Notes: generated by a model not told the origin, from the sequence alone. 64,000 nt of DNA from Synanceia verrucosa (GCA_029721515.1 CM056561.1:13344501-13408500), one strand, 5' to 3'; shown: positions 53,681 through 64,000, numbered from the stretch's first letter. Program-made: numbers and translations.

Positions 53681-53869
53681 TAGATTATTTGTTGTGGAAA
53701 CATTTCTCAACGCACTCCCCCCCTCTATTTACGTAAAATGGTTCACACTGCACCTTCTGCAAGAAAACAATGAAACTTGGAAAATTTTGCCAGTATGGAT
53801 GTGAATGAGTCTTAAATTGTATTCATTTTGGTCTTTAAAAAGTCTTAAAAAGTCTTGCATTTTGACTTG

Positions 53870-54330
53870 AAACCTGCAGATACCATAACACACAATGACC
53901 TTATCAGAAGATGATTCAAATGATGATACACAAATACACTATAAAGTTTTAAGACAAGACAGAAACAAATATGGTGGGGGCATGTGTTTATACACCCAGA
54001 GTCACATCTCAGTTAAAGTAAGGAAGGAGCTGACAATAACTGGAGTGGAAGCCCTGTGGTTAAAGGTCCACATTCAAGTGTACTGTTCAAGTGTATTTGT
54101 TGCTGCTACAGGCCTCTGGGCTCCATTATTGATTATTTAGATGAGGTATGTACAATGTTTAAAAACATGGCAGATACATAAAATGACATTTACCACTTTT
54201 GAGACTTTAACATAGAATGGCTCCTAGATGATTGTACATTGAAAAAGAAACTTAGTCTCCACATGTAATCTAACCCTGTGAAGATACCATCAAGGATCAG
54301 TATGAACAGTGCAGGATGATGTAGACCACT
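53870..54330 (+). pseudogene. LINE endonuclease fragment
   Basis: The open frame 53895-54140 has DRNKYGGGMCLYTQSHISVKVR and GVEALWLKVHIQ, similar to the GGGV-type strand of AP endonucleases in CR1/L2-related LINEs. No RT follows, so it is an isolated fragment. Confidence 0.5.
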
Positions 54331-54364
54331 GTTGTTCAAATATGCCAGGAAAATATTCAGAAAT

Positions 54365-55336
54365 TATACAGTCATGGTCAAAAGTTTACATACACTTATA
54401 AAGAACATAATGTCATAGCTCTCTTGAGTTTCCAGTTATTTCTACAACTCTGTTTTTTCTCTGATAGAATGATTGGAACAGAGACTTCTTTGACACAGAA
54501 ACATTCATGAAGTTTGGTTCTTTTATGACTTTATTATGGGTTAACTGAAAATGTGACCAAATCTGCTGGGTCAAAAATATACATACTGCAACATGAATTA
54601 GCAATTTTGGTGACATAGAAAGTTGTGTCAATGAAATGAGCTCCATAGCATGGCCTCTTAACATCTTGTGAGTGATCATGAGTGACTACAGCTGGTAACT
54701 TCCCTGAGGCCATTTAAATAGGGCTCATTGGATACAAATGCCCACAAACGCTACAATGGGAAAGTCAAAGGAGCTCAGCATGGAGCTGAAAAAACAAATC
54801 ATTGACTTGAATAAGTCAGGAAAGTCACTTGGAGCCATTTCAAAGCAGCTGCAGATCCCAAGAGCAACAGTGCAAACAATGGTTTGTAAGTATAATGTGC
54901 TTGGCACTGTTTTGTCACTGCCACGATCAGGAAGAAAATGCAAGCTATCACCTGCTGCTGAGAGAAAATTGGTCAGGAGGGCCAAGAGTCAACTGAGAGC
55001 CACCAAAAAGTAGATCTGCAAAGAATTAGAAGCTGCTGGAACACAGGTGTCAGTGTCCACAGTCGCCATGGAATGAGAGGCTGCCGTGCAGCAAGGAAGC
55101 CCTTGCTCCAAAAGCGGCGCCTTAAGGCTCAACTGAAGTTTGCTGCTGATCACATGGACAAAGATAATACCTTCTGGAGGAAAGTTCTGTGGTCAGATAA
55201 AACAAAAATCAAGCTGTTTGGCCACAATGCCCAGCAATATGTTTGGAGGAGAAATGGTGAGGCCTTTAACACCATGCCTACCGTCAAGCACGGTGGTGGT
55301 AGTATTATGCTGTGGGGCTGCTTTGCTGCCAATTAG
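54365..55336 (+). mobile_element. Tc1-like transposon (Tc1-D), 3' truncated
   Basis: Left end CAGTCATGGTCAAAAGTTTA. Transposase frame from ATG 54738 or 54756: MGKSKELSMELKKQIIDLNK, SLGAISKQLQIPRATVQTMV and SLPRSGRKCKLSPAAERKL, with TAG at about 55011. It continues MEMRGCRAARKPLLQKRRLKA and VLWSDKTKIKLFGHN (first Asp). It ends with GGGSIMLWGCFAAN and a stop near 55336, where unrelated sequence starts. The second Asp, the Glu and the right TIR are missing. Confidence 0.85.
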
Positions 55337-55479
55337 AGGATGACATTTGTCGGGAGTTCCCGCAGGTCACATGATTCCCGTGGGATTCCCGCGGGATGGG
55401 AGTCAAAATTTTATTAATCATGTGATTTGGATGGGACGGGAATAAAAATCAACGGGAGCGGGCAGGCCCCTCCTTGAGC
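55337..55479. repeat. Short GC-rich repeat, possibly a hAT-like end
   Basis: Internally repetitive words (GGATTCCCGCGGGATGGG, GATGGGACGGGAATAAAAATCAACGGGAGCGGG). Resembles a recurring fish non-autonomous repeat, but no inverted pair is complete here. Confidence 0.35.
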
Positions 55480-56407
55480 TGTCACCTTATTGCGGCGGAG
55501 GGGTTCATTGTGTGTCCCAATGAACCTTGGAGCTATGTTGTCGGGGGCTTACCAACTAAGAGATTGGATTGTGGTACGAGACTTCAAAAGGACCAGATGG
55601 AACCATCATCACTGAGAGAGCTACCTGGATCCACATCAGCCACTGCAGAAAAGTTCCTGTGCCGTATGATGACTACATGTTAAGACCTCCACAGAGGACC
55701 AGAGATCATCTACACACACACTGACCCATCGCTGAACATCTAGAGACTCATCAAGGGTGTCACAATGCTTCTAGGAAGTCACCAATATCAGGAGGCGGTG
55801 AAAAAACGCTCCCTGCTACATGTGACATGCCAAGTCACCAACTGAACAGATGGTAAAAGTAAACGCTCTGTTCCAACGAAACTCGATGATGCCAGAACAG
55901 CGGACAAGAAACAAAGAAATCTAAAGAACTCTATTAAAGAAATCTGCACCAGCATACAGTCAACTTTTCAATATTTTCATACATATTCATGTCATGTGAT
56001 TATAATGGCTGAACCAGGTTCACTGCAAGCTGAGAATGATGATCGCTCCCAAGGACATCGGAGGTGTTTTCCCCTCATCTGACACCAATGGGGTTTTTCT
56101 CCTCTGGTCTCTATGAGAGGGTCATTCAGGAATTTTTCCCTAGATAAGGGTTTTCGCCTTGACCTCTGAGAAGAACTGAGATGCACTGAATCTGTTTTAC
56201 AGCATGGACATTTGAGAATCTTAAAGTTATAATGACTGCCCGATGGCCTGTATAAGCCCGGGAACGGGTTCTCACTCTGAGTATTTTCTTGTATCCTATT
56301 TTATGATGATTAAAATGATTATTATCTGTGCTGAATAATATACAGTAATGTAATACCACTTGTATAATTCTAGAATCACCATTCTGTTTATTTAAGATTT
56401 GCTACAC
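55480..56407 (+). pseudogene. Second ERV fragment: integrase end and post-integrase region
   Basis: 55480-55690 is a degraded copy of the integrase C-terminus seen at 51475-51690. 55780-56400 is collinear with 51690-52400 (shared GAACAGATGGTAAAAGTAAA and AACAGCGGACAAGAAAC words), again with no envelope gene. It is interrupted by the MITE and a LINE; LTR sequence resumes at 59057. Confidence 0.7.
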
Positions 56408-56410
56408 TTA

Positions 56411-56974
56411 AGCCTGGTTTATGCTTCTGTGTCGTGGCGACGGAGTAGCTACGGCGTCGACGCAGACCCCTACGCGGACCCTACGCCTGACGCGCACCTC
56501 CAAAAAATCCTGACTACGCGTTGCGTCAACGCGTTGAGACGCGAACGGCAAGGACTGTGATTGGGCCGCTCAGAACGTAATTTCCGGCTGTTGCTTTTGC
56601 GGTCAACAGCTCAACAACACCGCTATTTGTGGAGCGGCACGAGCGGTACGGAATAGTCGGACAGACCACCTCCACAAAAGTCTTCTGTGCTTCATCATTT
56701 GTAGCAACAGCTTTTCTTTTTAAATTTTATGAGCTCCATCTCCAGAAACACCCGCTCCATCTCATTTGTCATTGTTTACTGTCGGAAGAAAACCAAGGAA
56801 TCCGATATGAGTCCCCAGAAGCCACACAAAGACACAGACACACCCCCCTAGCAGCTTGGCGGTGAATTGCAGAGCACCACGTTCCCTCGACGCAGAGCTT
56901 CGAATGCTCAACGACGGCGTCAGGTCTACGCCGTAGCTACGCCGTTGCCGCGACGCAGAATCATAAACCAGGCT
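56411..56974. mobile_element. Harbinger-type MITE
   Basis: Terminal inverted repeats AGCCTGGTTTATGCTTCTG and CGACGCAGAATCATAAACC..AGGCT, flanked by TTA on both sides (56408-56410 and 56975-56977). A 3-bp TTA/TWA target site is typical of PIF/Harbinger elements. The subterminal parts are GC-rich and self-complementary (CTACGGCGTCGACGCAG against CGCCGTAGCTACGCCG). No transposase; the ORF at 56629-56865 is not conserved coding sequence as far as I can judge. Confidence 0.8.
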
Positions 56975-56977
56975 TTA

Positions 56978-59045
56978 GACTTAACTTTATCGATCACTTT
57001 GGGATGACTCCCTCAGGGAAATTTAAAATTTCCAGCAGTACATAAGAAGAGCAGCACACAGATAGAAAGAGGAGCACACAGATAAAAACAGTAAACAATA
57101 AACACACTAGATGGAGATCCAGTCCACCAGGTGGGGGTCCGCTCCCATCCTGCTCAGTTTGTCCCGAAGCAAAGGGGGCTGGATGGCACTGAAGGCACTG
57201 GAGAAGTCCAAAAAGAGAATCCTCATTGTGCAGCTTCCCTTACCCAGATGGGAGTGGGCTCGATGAAGCAGGTAGAGGATGGCATCCTCCACACCAACAC
57301 CTGGCTGGTACACAAATTGCAGGCGATCCTGGGCATGTTGCACGTGGGGTCTGAGGAGGCTGAGGAAGAGCTGCTCCAAAGTCTTCATCAGATGTGAAGT
57401 GAGTGCCACTGGTCGGAGGTCATTGAGCTCGCTGGACTAGTTCTTCTTCAGAACTGGAACGATGCAGGATGTCTTCCAGAGAGTGGGCACTCTCACAGTC
57501 TGCAGGCTGAGGTTGAAGATCCGTTGTAGTGGTTCCCCCAGTTCTGCAGTACAGGTAATCTTGGACACACTTTGTCCAGGCCTGCGGCTTTTCTGGGTCG
57601 GAGCTTCCTCAGCTGTTCCCTGACTTGGTCTGTGGTGATGAGTGGCGAAGACTGTGTTGATGTGGGGGAGGAGGAGGGGGGTGTTGTGGTGTCTGGGGGG
57701 GAGGTGTGTGGAGGGGAGAGGTGGAGATGGCTGTGAGGCGGTGAGGGGGCCAAGGGCTGGTTGAAACTATTGAAGTCATTCAGTTTGTTTGCCCTCTCTT
57801 TCAACTTCTGCTCCACCTTTCTCCTGTAGCTGTCCTTGGCTTCCTTCACACAGTGTTTTACCTCCTGCTGTGCTGCTTTCATAGCCTCCTGGTCTCTGCT
57901 CCTGAAGGCAACTTTCTTCTTGTTGAGGACAGTCTTGACTTCCTGTGTTACCCATGGCTTGTTATTAGGGTAGCAACGGACAGTCTTGACAGGGGAGAGC
58001 AGAAGTTCAGGTAATCCGTCAGACAGTGTGTCATCCCCTCTATGTCCTCACCATGCGGATTCATCAGCACATCCCAGACTGCGGTGTTAAAGCAGTCTCT
58101 CAAGGCACTGTCCCTCTCAGGGGACCATCTCCTTACTGTTCTGGTTGTCACCGGTTGCTTTTTGACCAGGGGGGTATACAGTGGCAGTAGGTGGACCAGG
58201 TTGTGATCAGACTTCCCTAGTGGGGGGAGAGTTGCTCCGTGTTCATCCCGTACATTAACATAGAGCAGATCAATTGTCCTGTTGTTTCTAGTCGGACAGT
58301 CTACAACTTGATTAAAAACAGACAAAGTTGCATAATTAAAGTCCCCAGAGATGATCATGAATGCCTCAGGATGCTGTGTCTGCAGCTTGCTGTGACAGAG
58401 TGGATTTTCTCACGGACAGTGGTTGTGTCCGGTCTCGGAAGAATGTAAACACAGACGGTGATCACGTGACTGAACTCCCCAGGCAGATAATATGGCCGCA
58501 GGCTAACAGCTAGCAGCTCGAGGTCTCAGCAGCATGACACTGTCTTTACGGAGATATGTCCTGGGTTACACCAGCGGTTGTTGACATACATGATGAGTCC
58601 CCCACCTTTGCTTTTCCCACTCGCCTTAGTGTCTCTGTCGGCTCTCACGGCAGTGAATCCCAGCAGGTCCACGTTAGCATCCAGTACTAGCATCTGTGAA
58701 TTTCTCTGTGAGATAAATAAAGTATCTATCTATCTACTAGGTGGTTCAGCCATGTCTCCGTAAAAATTAACAAGCTGCTCTCCTGGTAGATCCGCTGGTT
58801 GTTCAGTGCGGACAGCTCATCGATCTTGTTCGGCAGCAAGTTCACATTCCCCATGATGACGGAGGGACTCGATGGCTTGTGGCACCTCTGATTTTCTGCT
58901 AGCTCGGCCTTTAGCTTAGCCCCGGCCTTGCAGCCCCAGGGTCTCCTCCTCAGCTCCGCCAGGATCGGGTGTCGTATCCCGACTCATCCCTTTGCTGGCA
59001 GAGCCAACACCTCCTCCTGTGAATAAGTGAGGAGACACAATCGCT
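56978..59045 (-). pseudogene. LINE of the CR1/L2/Rex1 group, 5' truncated
   Basis: On the minus strand: an endonuclease end with IISGDFNYATL, TRNNRTIDLLYVNV, PPLGKSDHNLVHLLPLY and RTVRRWSPERDSALRDCF (58358-57948). A linker follows (VKEAKDSYRRKVEQKLKE). The RT start is VREQLRKLRPRKAAGLDKVCPR and MALTSHLMKTLEQLFLSLL, then QFVYQPGVGVEDAILYLLH and ILFLDFSSAFSAIQPPLL. RT stops at about 57107 before the catalytic YxDD region, so most of the RT 3' part is missing. The 3' end CCCTGAGGGAGTCATCCC is near 57010. It is inserted in the second ERV fragment. Confidence 0.82.
58690..58738 (+). repeat. LINE-type 3' tail with (TATC)n
   Basis: GTGAATTTCTCTGTGAGATAAATAAAGTATCTATCTATC lies inside the minus-strand LINE but in plus orientation. 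It resembles the 3' tails of CR1/L2-type LINEs and of the SINE at 12000. Confidence 0.5.
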
Positions 59046-59056
59046 TCGCAAGAAGA

Positions 59057-59312
59057 TTAGAAGACGGTATTGCCTGTCAGCAGAAATTCACGTACACATG
59101 TACGTATCAGAAGTGCATAAATACTGCTTTTCCTGACATTCTGTATGGCATTCTCTTGCATGGCTTTGAGCTGTGCACTTGAATCTCATCTCTGTGCAGC
59201 AGCCAGAAAATAAAGAGCAACTCTGAATCAGTGACGTCTATTGACTATAATCTTATGTAATTAAAGAGCCAGTGGAAATTAACATCCTGACAAAGAAAAT
59301 TTCCATTACAAT
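59057..59312 (+). repeat. Partial ERV LTR (second ERV)
   Basis: Matches the second half of the ERV LTR: GGTATTGCCTGTCAGCAG, ACGTATCAGAAGTGCATAAATACTG and CATCCTGACA..TTTCCA..ACAA. The first ~160 bp of the LTR are absent because of the LINE at its left. Confidence 0.8.
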
Positions 59313-59640
59313 ATACACTCCTGTAACTTTCAACAGCAAATGCCTACCGCTCAACACCGCGGTAGGCATCACGTGACCGTGGTATTGCGGTGATGCGGTT
59401 ATCGTCCCAGTCCTATGTGAAACAACAACAATACCTGAAAAAAACAAAAAACAGAGCAAAAAGACAAAACAAACAACAGAGCAAATTACAGTGCATTGTG
59501 TTACAGTGCAGTGAGACTGGTGCAATAATATTTACAGTAGTTCATATTTAATGATAAACCAGGTGGAGTGGTGGGGGGAGGGGTGTAGCATATGTGTAGT
59601 GCATATTAGACATCATGATGGGCAGGTGATTCTAGGGTGT
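59313..59640. other. Spacer with a short GC-rich palindromic repeat
   Basis: 59340-59410 contains self-complementary words (ATGCCTACCGC..GCGGTAGGCAT and GCGGTATTGCGGT-like), a pattern known from fish hAT-type ends. The remainder is low complexity. Nothing coding. Confidence 0.35.
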
Positions 59641-60320
59641 AATATCCTTATCTTTAAATACCTGTCCATCGATGTATAGTTTATCAACCAAAATTACTGC
59701 TCTCTTACCTTCTTGGATCTTCTGTTTGCAGATGGGGAAGAGCTGTTTGCGTCAGTTATTGAGCTCTGGTGGAAACTGATCATTGAATCCATAGTCCATT
59801 CTTTTAAGTTGTCTGCCTTGCCGTTGTACCAGCATGGCTGAAACAGATCGGTGAAGAAATTTGTTTTCCTGTGCGAGTGTGTCAGTCTGGAATACAGCCA
59901 AAAACGGCTGTATTCCAGGCTGTCACGGAGATGCTGAAACGCTTTGTGAAGCAATTCAATAAGTGCAACTGCGCCATCCAGTCCGATGACTTAATTGTTT
60001 TAGGATATTAACATGTCATGTACCTCTTTAATGCTGCTGCAATCTTGTGGTGATGTTGCCGGTGAGGTGGAGGTAGATGAGGCGGGTGAGTCTGTAGTGC
60101 GTGAGCACTTTTTTGATTTTCCCATGGTGCAGAGTCTATCGTAGTAGTCGTTGATGTAATCCTCAAGATGCTCAAGGTCTGTATTGTAATCCGGTTTCAG
60201 TGGTGAAGGTGGTAGGCAAATGGTGGAAAGTTTACAGCTGAGAAAAAAATGATGGTGAAAGTTTGAAAGTGAAAAGTTTATTGTAGTCATCTAGCAGCGA
60301 GCTGCCATGTTGAATCATGC
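59640..60320 (-). pseudogene. Tx1/L1-like ORF1 fragment
   Basis: Minus-strand N-terminal frame (60290-60000): LEHLEDYINDYYDRLCTMGKSK, serine/threonine-rich, equivalent to LEDFIDDYFFRCAMEDS at 45740. A gap follows, then the C-terminal ISFPPELNN..RKQLFPICK and VDKLYIDG near 59780-59680. The middle of ORF1 is deleted. The 5' end CAACATGGCAGCTCGCTG is near 60310. ORF2 is absent. Confidence 0.75.
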
Positions 60321-60679
60321 ACAGTTTTGCGAGCCCGAATCTGTTCTAGAGCTTCATGCACTGAAAACAACCTTTTTGCCATTGCAATATTTGTTTGGGA
60401 AAGATAAAAAAAACAAGGTGCGCTATATCCACCGACCACTGTTCACTTTGAGCCAAAGTTGCCAAGTGAATGAGCTCAGAGAGAAGCACCCCAAAAACAA
60501 CCCCGTCTATCCGGTTCAGTGTGGTATTATTTTCAAGTCAAATAAAACACTAACAATGAAAAATATCTATCAATAACATACATAACAATGGTGTGTGCAA
60601 TTATGCACTATCCATATGAAATAATGGTCCTCTATGTGTAAATGGTTGCATTCAGAGCCCATCTTCAATTGTGGAAACT
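60321..60679. other. Spacer with one unassigned 89-codon ORF
   Basis: The ORF 60307-60576 (plus) reads VLELHALKTTFLPLQYLF and KNKVRYIHRPLFTLSQ. No family recognised and no promoter or splice context supports it. Confidence 0.3.
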
Positions 60680-62028
60680 GTCATGATTCGTCCGTCTGTT
60701 TTGGTTAAGTTACCCATTTTTGTCTTGTGCCTATGTTGTTTTGTCATTTCCGGTTTTATTTTGAAGTAACTGTGTTTTCCCTCTCGTTTCAGCTTCACAC
60801 TTCCCCTTCCTCTCGTTTCCCGCGTCTGGTGATTGTCTGACCCCACCCTGATTGTCTCCACCTGTTCCCCATTACCTTGTGTATAAATAGTCCTGTCCTC
60901 CCCTGTCTCGTTGCGTGATCGTCATGTTCCTTGTGTCCGTCGTTCCTGCGCTCTGCATTCCGAGATTTCCAGCCTCCTACGCCTATTACGGTAATTTTTT
61001 GTTGTAATTTTGATAGCCTTGGCCTTTTTGTTTTGCTAGAAGAATCCTCCCTTGAATAGATCCTAGCTTGTTCTGTTTCCCTGCCTTAGTTTATGTTATT
61101 TCTCTCTTAGTCGTTTAGTTTACAAGACGAATCCTCCCCTGAGTTGATCCTTGTGCTTTTGTTTCCCTTTTTGTTAATTCTCTCCTCTAGTGTAGAGTTG
61201 TAGGTGTCCCTTAGTTTGTTTTTCCCCATCGTCACAATTATGGTAAGTTTTACAGCCTGTGAAAGAAAGATTTCCCTTTTTGTTCTAGGTACCGTTAAAT
61301 GGTTTTCCCTCTCGATTTTGAGAGTGGCTTTCTGTTTCCCCATTCATAGTTGAGAGCAGCAAGAGTAGGGTCTCCCCGGTGCGCGTCTCCGCCCGCCTGA
61401 AGGCGTGCGGCCGTCCTCCACCTCCCTGCTGGAACATCTTGTTTGTTGCTGTGCTTGAACAATAAAGACTTTTGTGAGAACTGATTTACCGTCTGTGAGT
61501 TGTGCATATATGTCTGCATCTCCCCCAGTCCTGTGCCAGTACGTCTTGTGTCTCCGTGCCAAGCTACCCGCCATCTTCCACGTCAATCGTTCAGTCAGGT
61601 TTCCCTGTCAGTGTCTGTGTCTTTGAGCTGTTTGTTTCCTTTGTCACTTTGTCTTCGCTTGTATAGTCTGTCAGTGTAGTCAGTCCTCTGTGTCAGTTGT
61701 TTTTCTGGAGCGCTTTCTGTTAATTCATAAAGTCACCTTTTCCTTACCATTTGTGGGAGTTTTCTGTTTAAGTTATTTTCCCCCTTAGAGAAACTCTAGA
61801 TAGCCTCAGGATTTTGTGTTGGTAATTTTCATAGCTGTGTCGTTTTGTTGATAACTTTAATAGCTAGTAGCTGATGTATTTCTGTTTCCCTTTCCAGGTA
61901 GTCAGGTTAGAGTGTTAATTCCTCCCTGTATCATTGTTCTTTGTTTCCTTGTTTGATACTTTGATTTTTGAGTCGTGCGTTTGAGTTCATTCTTGTCGTG
62001 TTGTCAAGTTCTAACAGAACGTACTGTC
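60680..62028 (+). repeat. Sushi-2 5' LTR (apparently chimeric) and self-primer site
   Basis: Starts TGTCATGATTCG and ends TTCTAACA (62016). The first part has its own TATAAATAG (60882-60890) and AATAAAGAC (61461). From about 61515 the sequence parallels sushi-1 (CTCCCCCAGTCCTGTGCCAG). GCCAGTACGT (61535-61544) lies about 28 bases after a CATATAT and pairs with ACGTACTGTC (62019-62028) with one mismatch. Confidence 0.7.
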
Positions 62029-62029
62029 C

Positions 62030-62891
62030 ATGACGAACCCAGCCGACTCCAGTCAGCTCAGGGAGTTAGTCGTCTCCCACTGTAACAGACTGACACAGCA
62101 GGAGGAGCAGGCTGCTGCATTTTCACTAAGTTGGACTTACGCAATGCCTACCATCTGGAGCGTATAAGGGAGGGGGATGAGTGGAAAACGGGGTTTAATA
62201 CCCCCTCAGGACAGTATGAGTGTTTAGTGATGCCTTTTGGTCTCTCCAACGCCCCTGGGGTGTTTCAGAACCTAGTCAATGATGTTTTGAGAGAATACCT
62301 TGACCGCTGTGTCTATGTGTACATCGATGACATTTTGATTTTCTCTCCTGACCTGAAAACACACATCCAGCATGTCCGCCAAGTGCTAAGCAAGCTCCTG
62401 GCTAATCACTTATATGTCAAAGCTGAGAAGTGTGAGTTCCATGCCGAGTCCGTGTCTTTCCTGGGCTTCATCATAGCCTTGGGTCGATACAGATGGATCC
62501 GGCAGTTGCAGAGTGGCCACTTCTGAGTAACCGTAAGAAGGTGCAGCAATTCCTAGGATTTGCTAACTTCTACCATCAGTTCATTCGAAACTATAGCACT
62601 ATCACTGCCCCTCTGCATACATTAACCTCTCCACAGACTCCTTATCAGTGGACCCCGGCAGCGGACGCTGCTTTCCAGCAACTCAAGGCCCGTTTCACCT
62701 CAGTGCCCATTCTCAGCAACCCAGATCCAACCAGGCAGTTCGTGGTGGAGGTGGACGCCTCGGATATGGGCATTGGGGCAGTGCTGCCTCGGCGGTTGAT
62801 GGCAAGATGCATCCATGTGCCTTCCTGTCCAAGAAATTGTCCCGGGCAGAGAGGAACTATGACGTGGGCGACAGGGAGTGGCTGGCGGTGA
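62030..62891 (+). pseudogene. pol: Sushi-2 gag start fused to RT and RNase H
   Basis: ATG 62030 begins a gag-like N-terminus (NPADSSQLRELV) that stops being gag after about 30 codons. RT follows directly: LDLRNAYHLERI, MPFGLSNAPGVFQNLVND, catalytic YIDDILIFS and LYVKAEKCEFHAES. A frameshift near 62490 precedes VQQFLGFANFYHQFIRNYS and VVEVDASDMGIGAVL. A further frameshift at about 62800 moves RNase H to the frame 62648-63910. Confidence 0.9.
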
Positions 62892-63910
62892 AGGTGGCCT
62901 TGGAGGAGTGGCGTCATTGGCAGGAGGGGACCCAGCAGCCTTTCCTGGTTTGGACTGACCACAAGAATCTGGAGTACATCCGTCAAGCTAAGAAACTAAA
63001 TTCACGTCAGGCCAGATGGTCTTTGTTTTTTAATCGTTTCGATTTCTCCCTCTCTTACAGGCCTGGGAGTCAGAACATCAAGCCGGATGCCCTCTCACAG
63101 CTTTACGACCCCGAGCCTGCTGCTAAGGAACCTGAGCCCATCCTGCCTCGTAACTGTGTGGTAGGGGCAGTGTTTTGGCAAATAGTGAATGAGGTGAAAC
63201 AAGCCAATGGGGAGAACCCGCCTCCAGAGGGCTGTCCTCCCAACTGGCTGTTTGTGCTGGAGGGGTTACAGTCTCAGGTGGTACATTGGGCTCATACATC
63301 TCGCCTCACCTGTCATCCTGGTGTCAAGAGAACCATGTTTTTCATTCGCCAACAGTTTTGGTGGCCGGCCATGGAGAAGATCGTCAGGGAGTACGTGGAG
63401 GCATGCCCAGTGTGCGCTCGGAACAAGTCGGCAGCGCAGTCGCAGGCGGGTCTCCTTCAGCCTCTTCCCATTCCCACCCGGCCGTGGTCTGCCATCGCTC
63501 TAGATTTCGTCACAGGACTTCCCAGTTCCAAGGGCAACACATCTGTTCTCACGGTGGTTGATAGGTTTTCCAAGATGACACATTTCATTGTTTTGTCAAA
63601 ATTGCCATCAGCTAAGGAAACAGCTGAAGTCATGTTTAGCAGAATTTTCAGTATCCATGGTTTTCCTGAAGACATTGTTTCAGATAGAGGACCACAGTTC
63701 ATTTCCAGGTTTTGTCTGCCTGCGTCTTCCCCGCTCCCTAAAAGTGCATCCCACATCAGCAGAGTTAAACCAGAGAAAGTCAGCCCATTGGTTCCCACGT
63801 CCCGACCCCCTCCACCCCTCCGTATCATTGATGGTGGTCCTGCCTACACAGTCGGAAGACTCCTGGCTGTTCGCAACAGGGGGTGGGGGAAGCAGTTCCT
63901 GGTAGATTAG
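62800..63910 (+). pseudogene. pol: Sushi-2 RNase H end, integrase and chromodomain, deleted
   Basis: Frame 62648-63910: AERNYDVGDREWLAVKVALEEW, VWTDHKNLEYIRQ, integrase zinc region HWAHTSRLTCHPGVKRT to CPVCARNK, core ALDFVTGLP and DIVSDRGPQFISRF. It then jumps directly to RLPRSLKVHP-like sequence, losing the catalytic Glu region. The chromodomain (KQFLVD then a TAG and a 1-base shift) continues past 63910 as EEWKPASFILDKSLISDFYR. Confidence 0.9.
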
Positions 63911-64000
63911 GGGGGTACGGACCAGAGGAGTGGAAGCCAGCCTCGTTCATCTTGGACAAATCTCTGATTTCAGACTTTTACCGTAGGCACCCCGAGATTC

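Larger units (their letters stand above)
60680..64000 (+). mobile_element. Sushi-type chromovirus 2, internally deleted, runs off the window
   Basis: 5' LTR 60680-62016 (1,337 bp, about 600 bp longer than sushi-1), a self-primer site, a gag start, then a fusion into RT, RNase H, integrase and chromodomain. Two large deletions: gag to RT at about 62119 (about 1.8 kb by comparison with sushi-1) and within integrase at about 63715 (about 0.5 kb). The 3' LTR is beyond the window. Confidence 0.9.

Noticed and set aside
57493..57770. Simple G/A-rich region near 57660-57720 as a regulatory island
   Set aside because: It is the serine/proline-rich linker of the minus-strand LINE (PPHSHLHLSPPHTSPP) read on the other strand.
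1..64000. tRNA, rRNA or snRNA genes
   Set aside because: No complete cloverleaf or rRNA-like stretch was seen; the only tRNA-like sequence is the SINE head near 12230-12287.

Overview
The window looks like teleost fish (ray-finned, probably percomorph) euchromatin made almost entirely of transposable elements. The elements recognised from their coding remnants (DIRS tyrosine-recombinase elements, sushi-ichi-type chromoviruses, Gmr1-type Ty3/gypsy elements, L2/CR1-like and Tx1/L1-like LINEs, Tc1 transposons, a Harbinger-type MITE, a class I-like ERV with a tRNA-Leu type primer site) form a typical teleost assemblage. There is no bacterial gene organisation, no CRISPR array and no complete host gene. 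One short candidate last coding exon of an unidentified host gene (3895-4055, duplicated at 8498-8658) is the only plausible non-TE coding sequence.

Layout. 1-1830: tandemly related non-autonomous repeat with an AAT-rich tail. 2318-11755: a 4,606-bp unit present twice plus a 226-bp start of a third copy. Each unit holds an L2-like 3' tail, a deleted Tc1, the candidate host exon with 3' UTR, a LINE ORF1 fragment, a Gmr1 LTR piece and the gag part of a DIRS element. 11756-16116: the rest of the DIRS element (RT, RNase H, tyrosine recombinase, terminal inverted repeat), cut by a SINE and a 947-bp Tc1. 16117-20329: first Gmr1-like element, minus strand, whose 3' LTR is split by the DIRS element and which itself sits in a LINE ORF1 fragment.

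20680-39036 is a four-level nest. A Tc1 transposase (minus) is split by a second Gmr1-like element (minus, 20824-38298). Its reverse transcriptase is split by a sushi-type chromovirus (plus, 22725-33886, 5-bp target duplication CCATC, two LTRs of 741 bp that look identical by eye). The chromovirus 5' LTR is split by a long L2/CR1-like LINE (minus, 23215-28477).

39600-45900: Tx1/L1-like LINE (minus) with an almost open ORF2 and a long G-rich 3' UTR. 45975-53031: ERV with 446-bp LTRs and a decayed interior. 53149-60320: Tc1, LINE, ERV and MITE fragments and a second Tx1/L1 ORF1 fragment. 60680-64000: a second, internally deleted sushi-type chromovirus with an over-long, apparently chimeric LTR, running off the window.

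The genes do not form a pathway; they are parts of selfish elements. Most reading frames carry stops or frameshifts, so I annotate them as pseudogenes. The points most worth following are the integrase-before-RT order in both Gmr1-like elements, the visible self-priming complementarity in the sushi LTRs, the nest with readable target duplications, and the LINE-flanked tandem duplication carrying the candidate exon.
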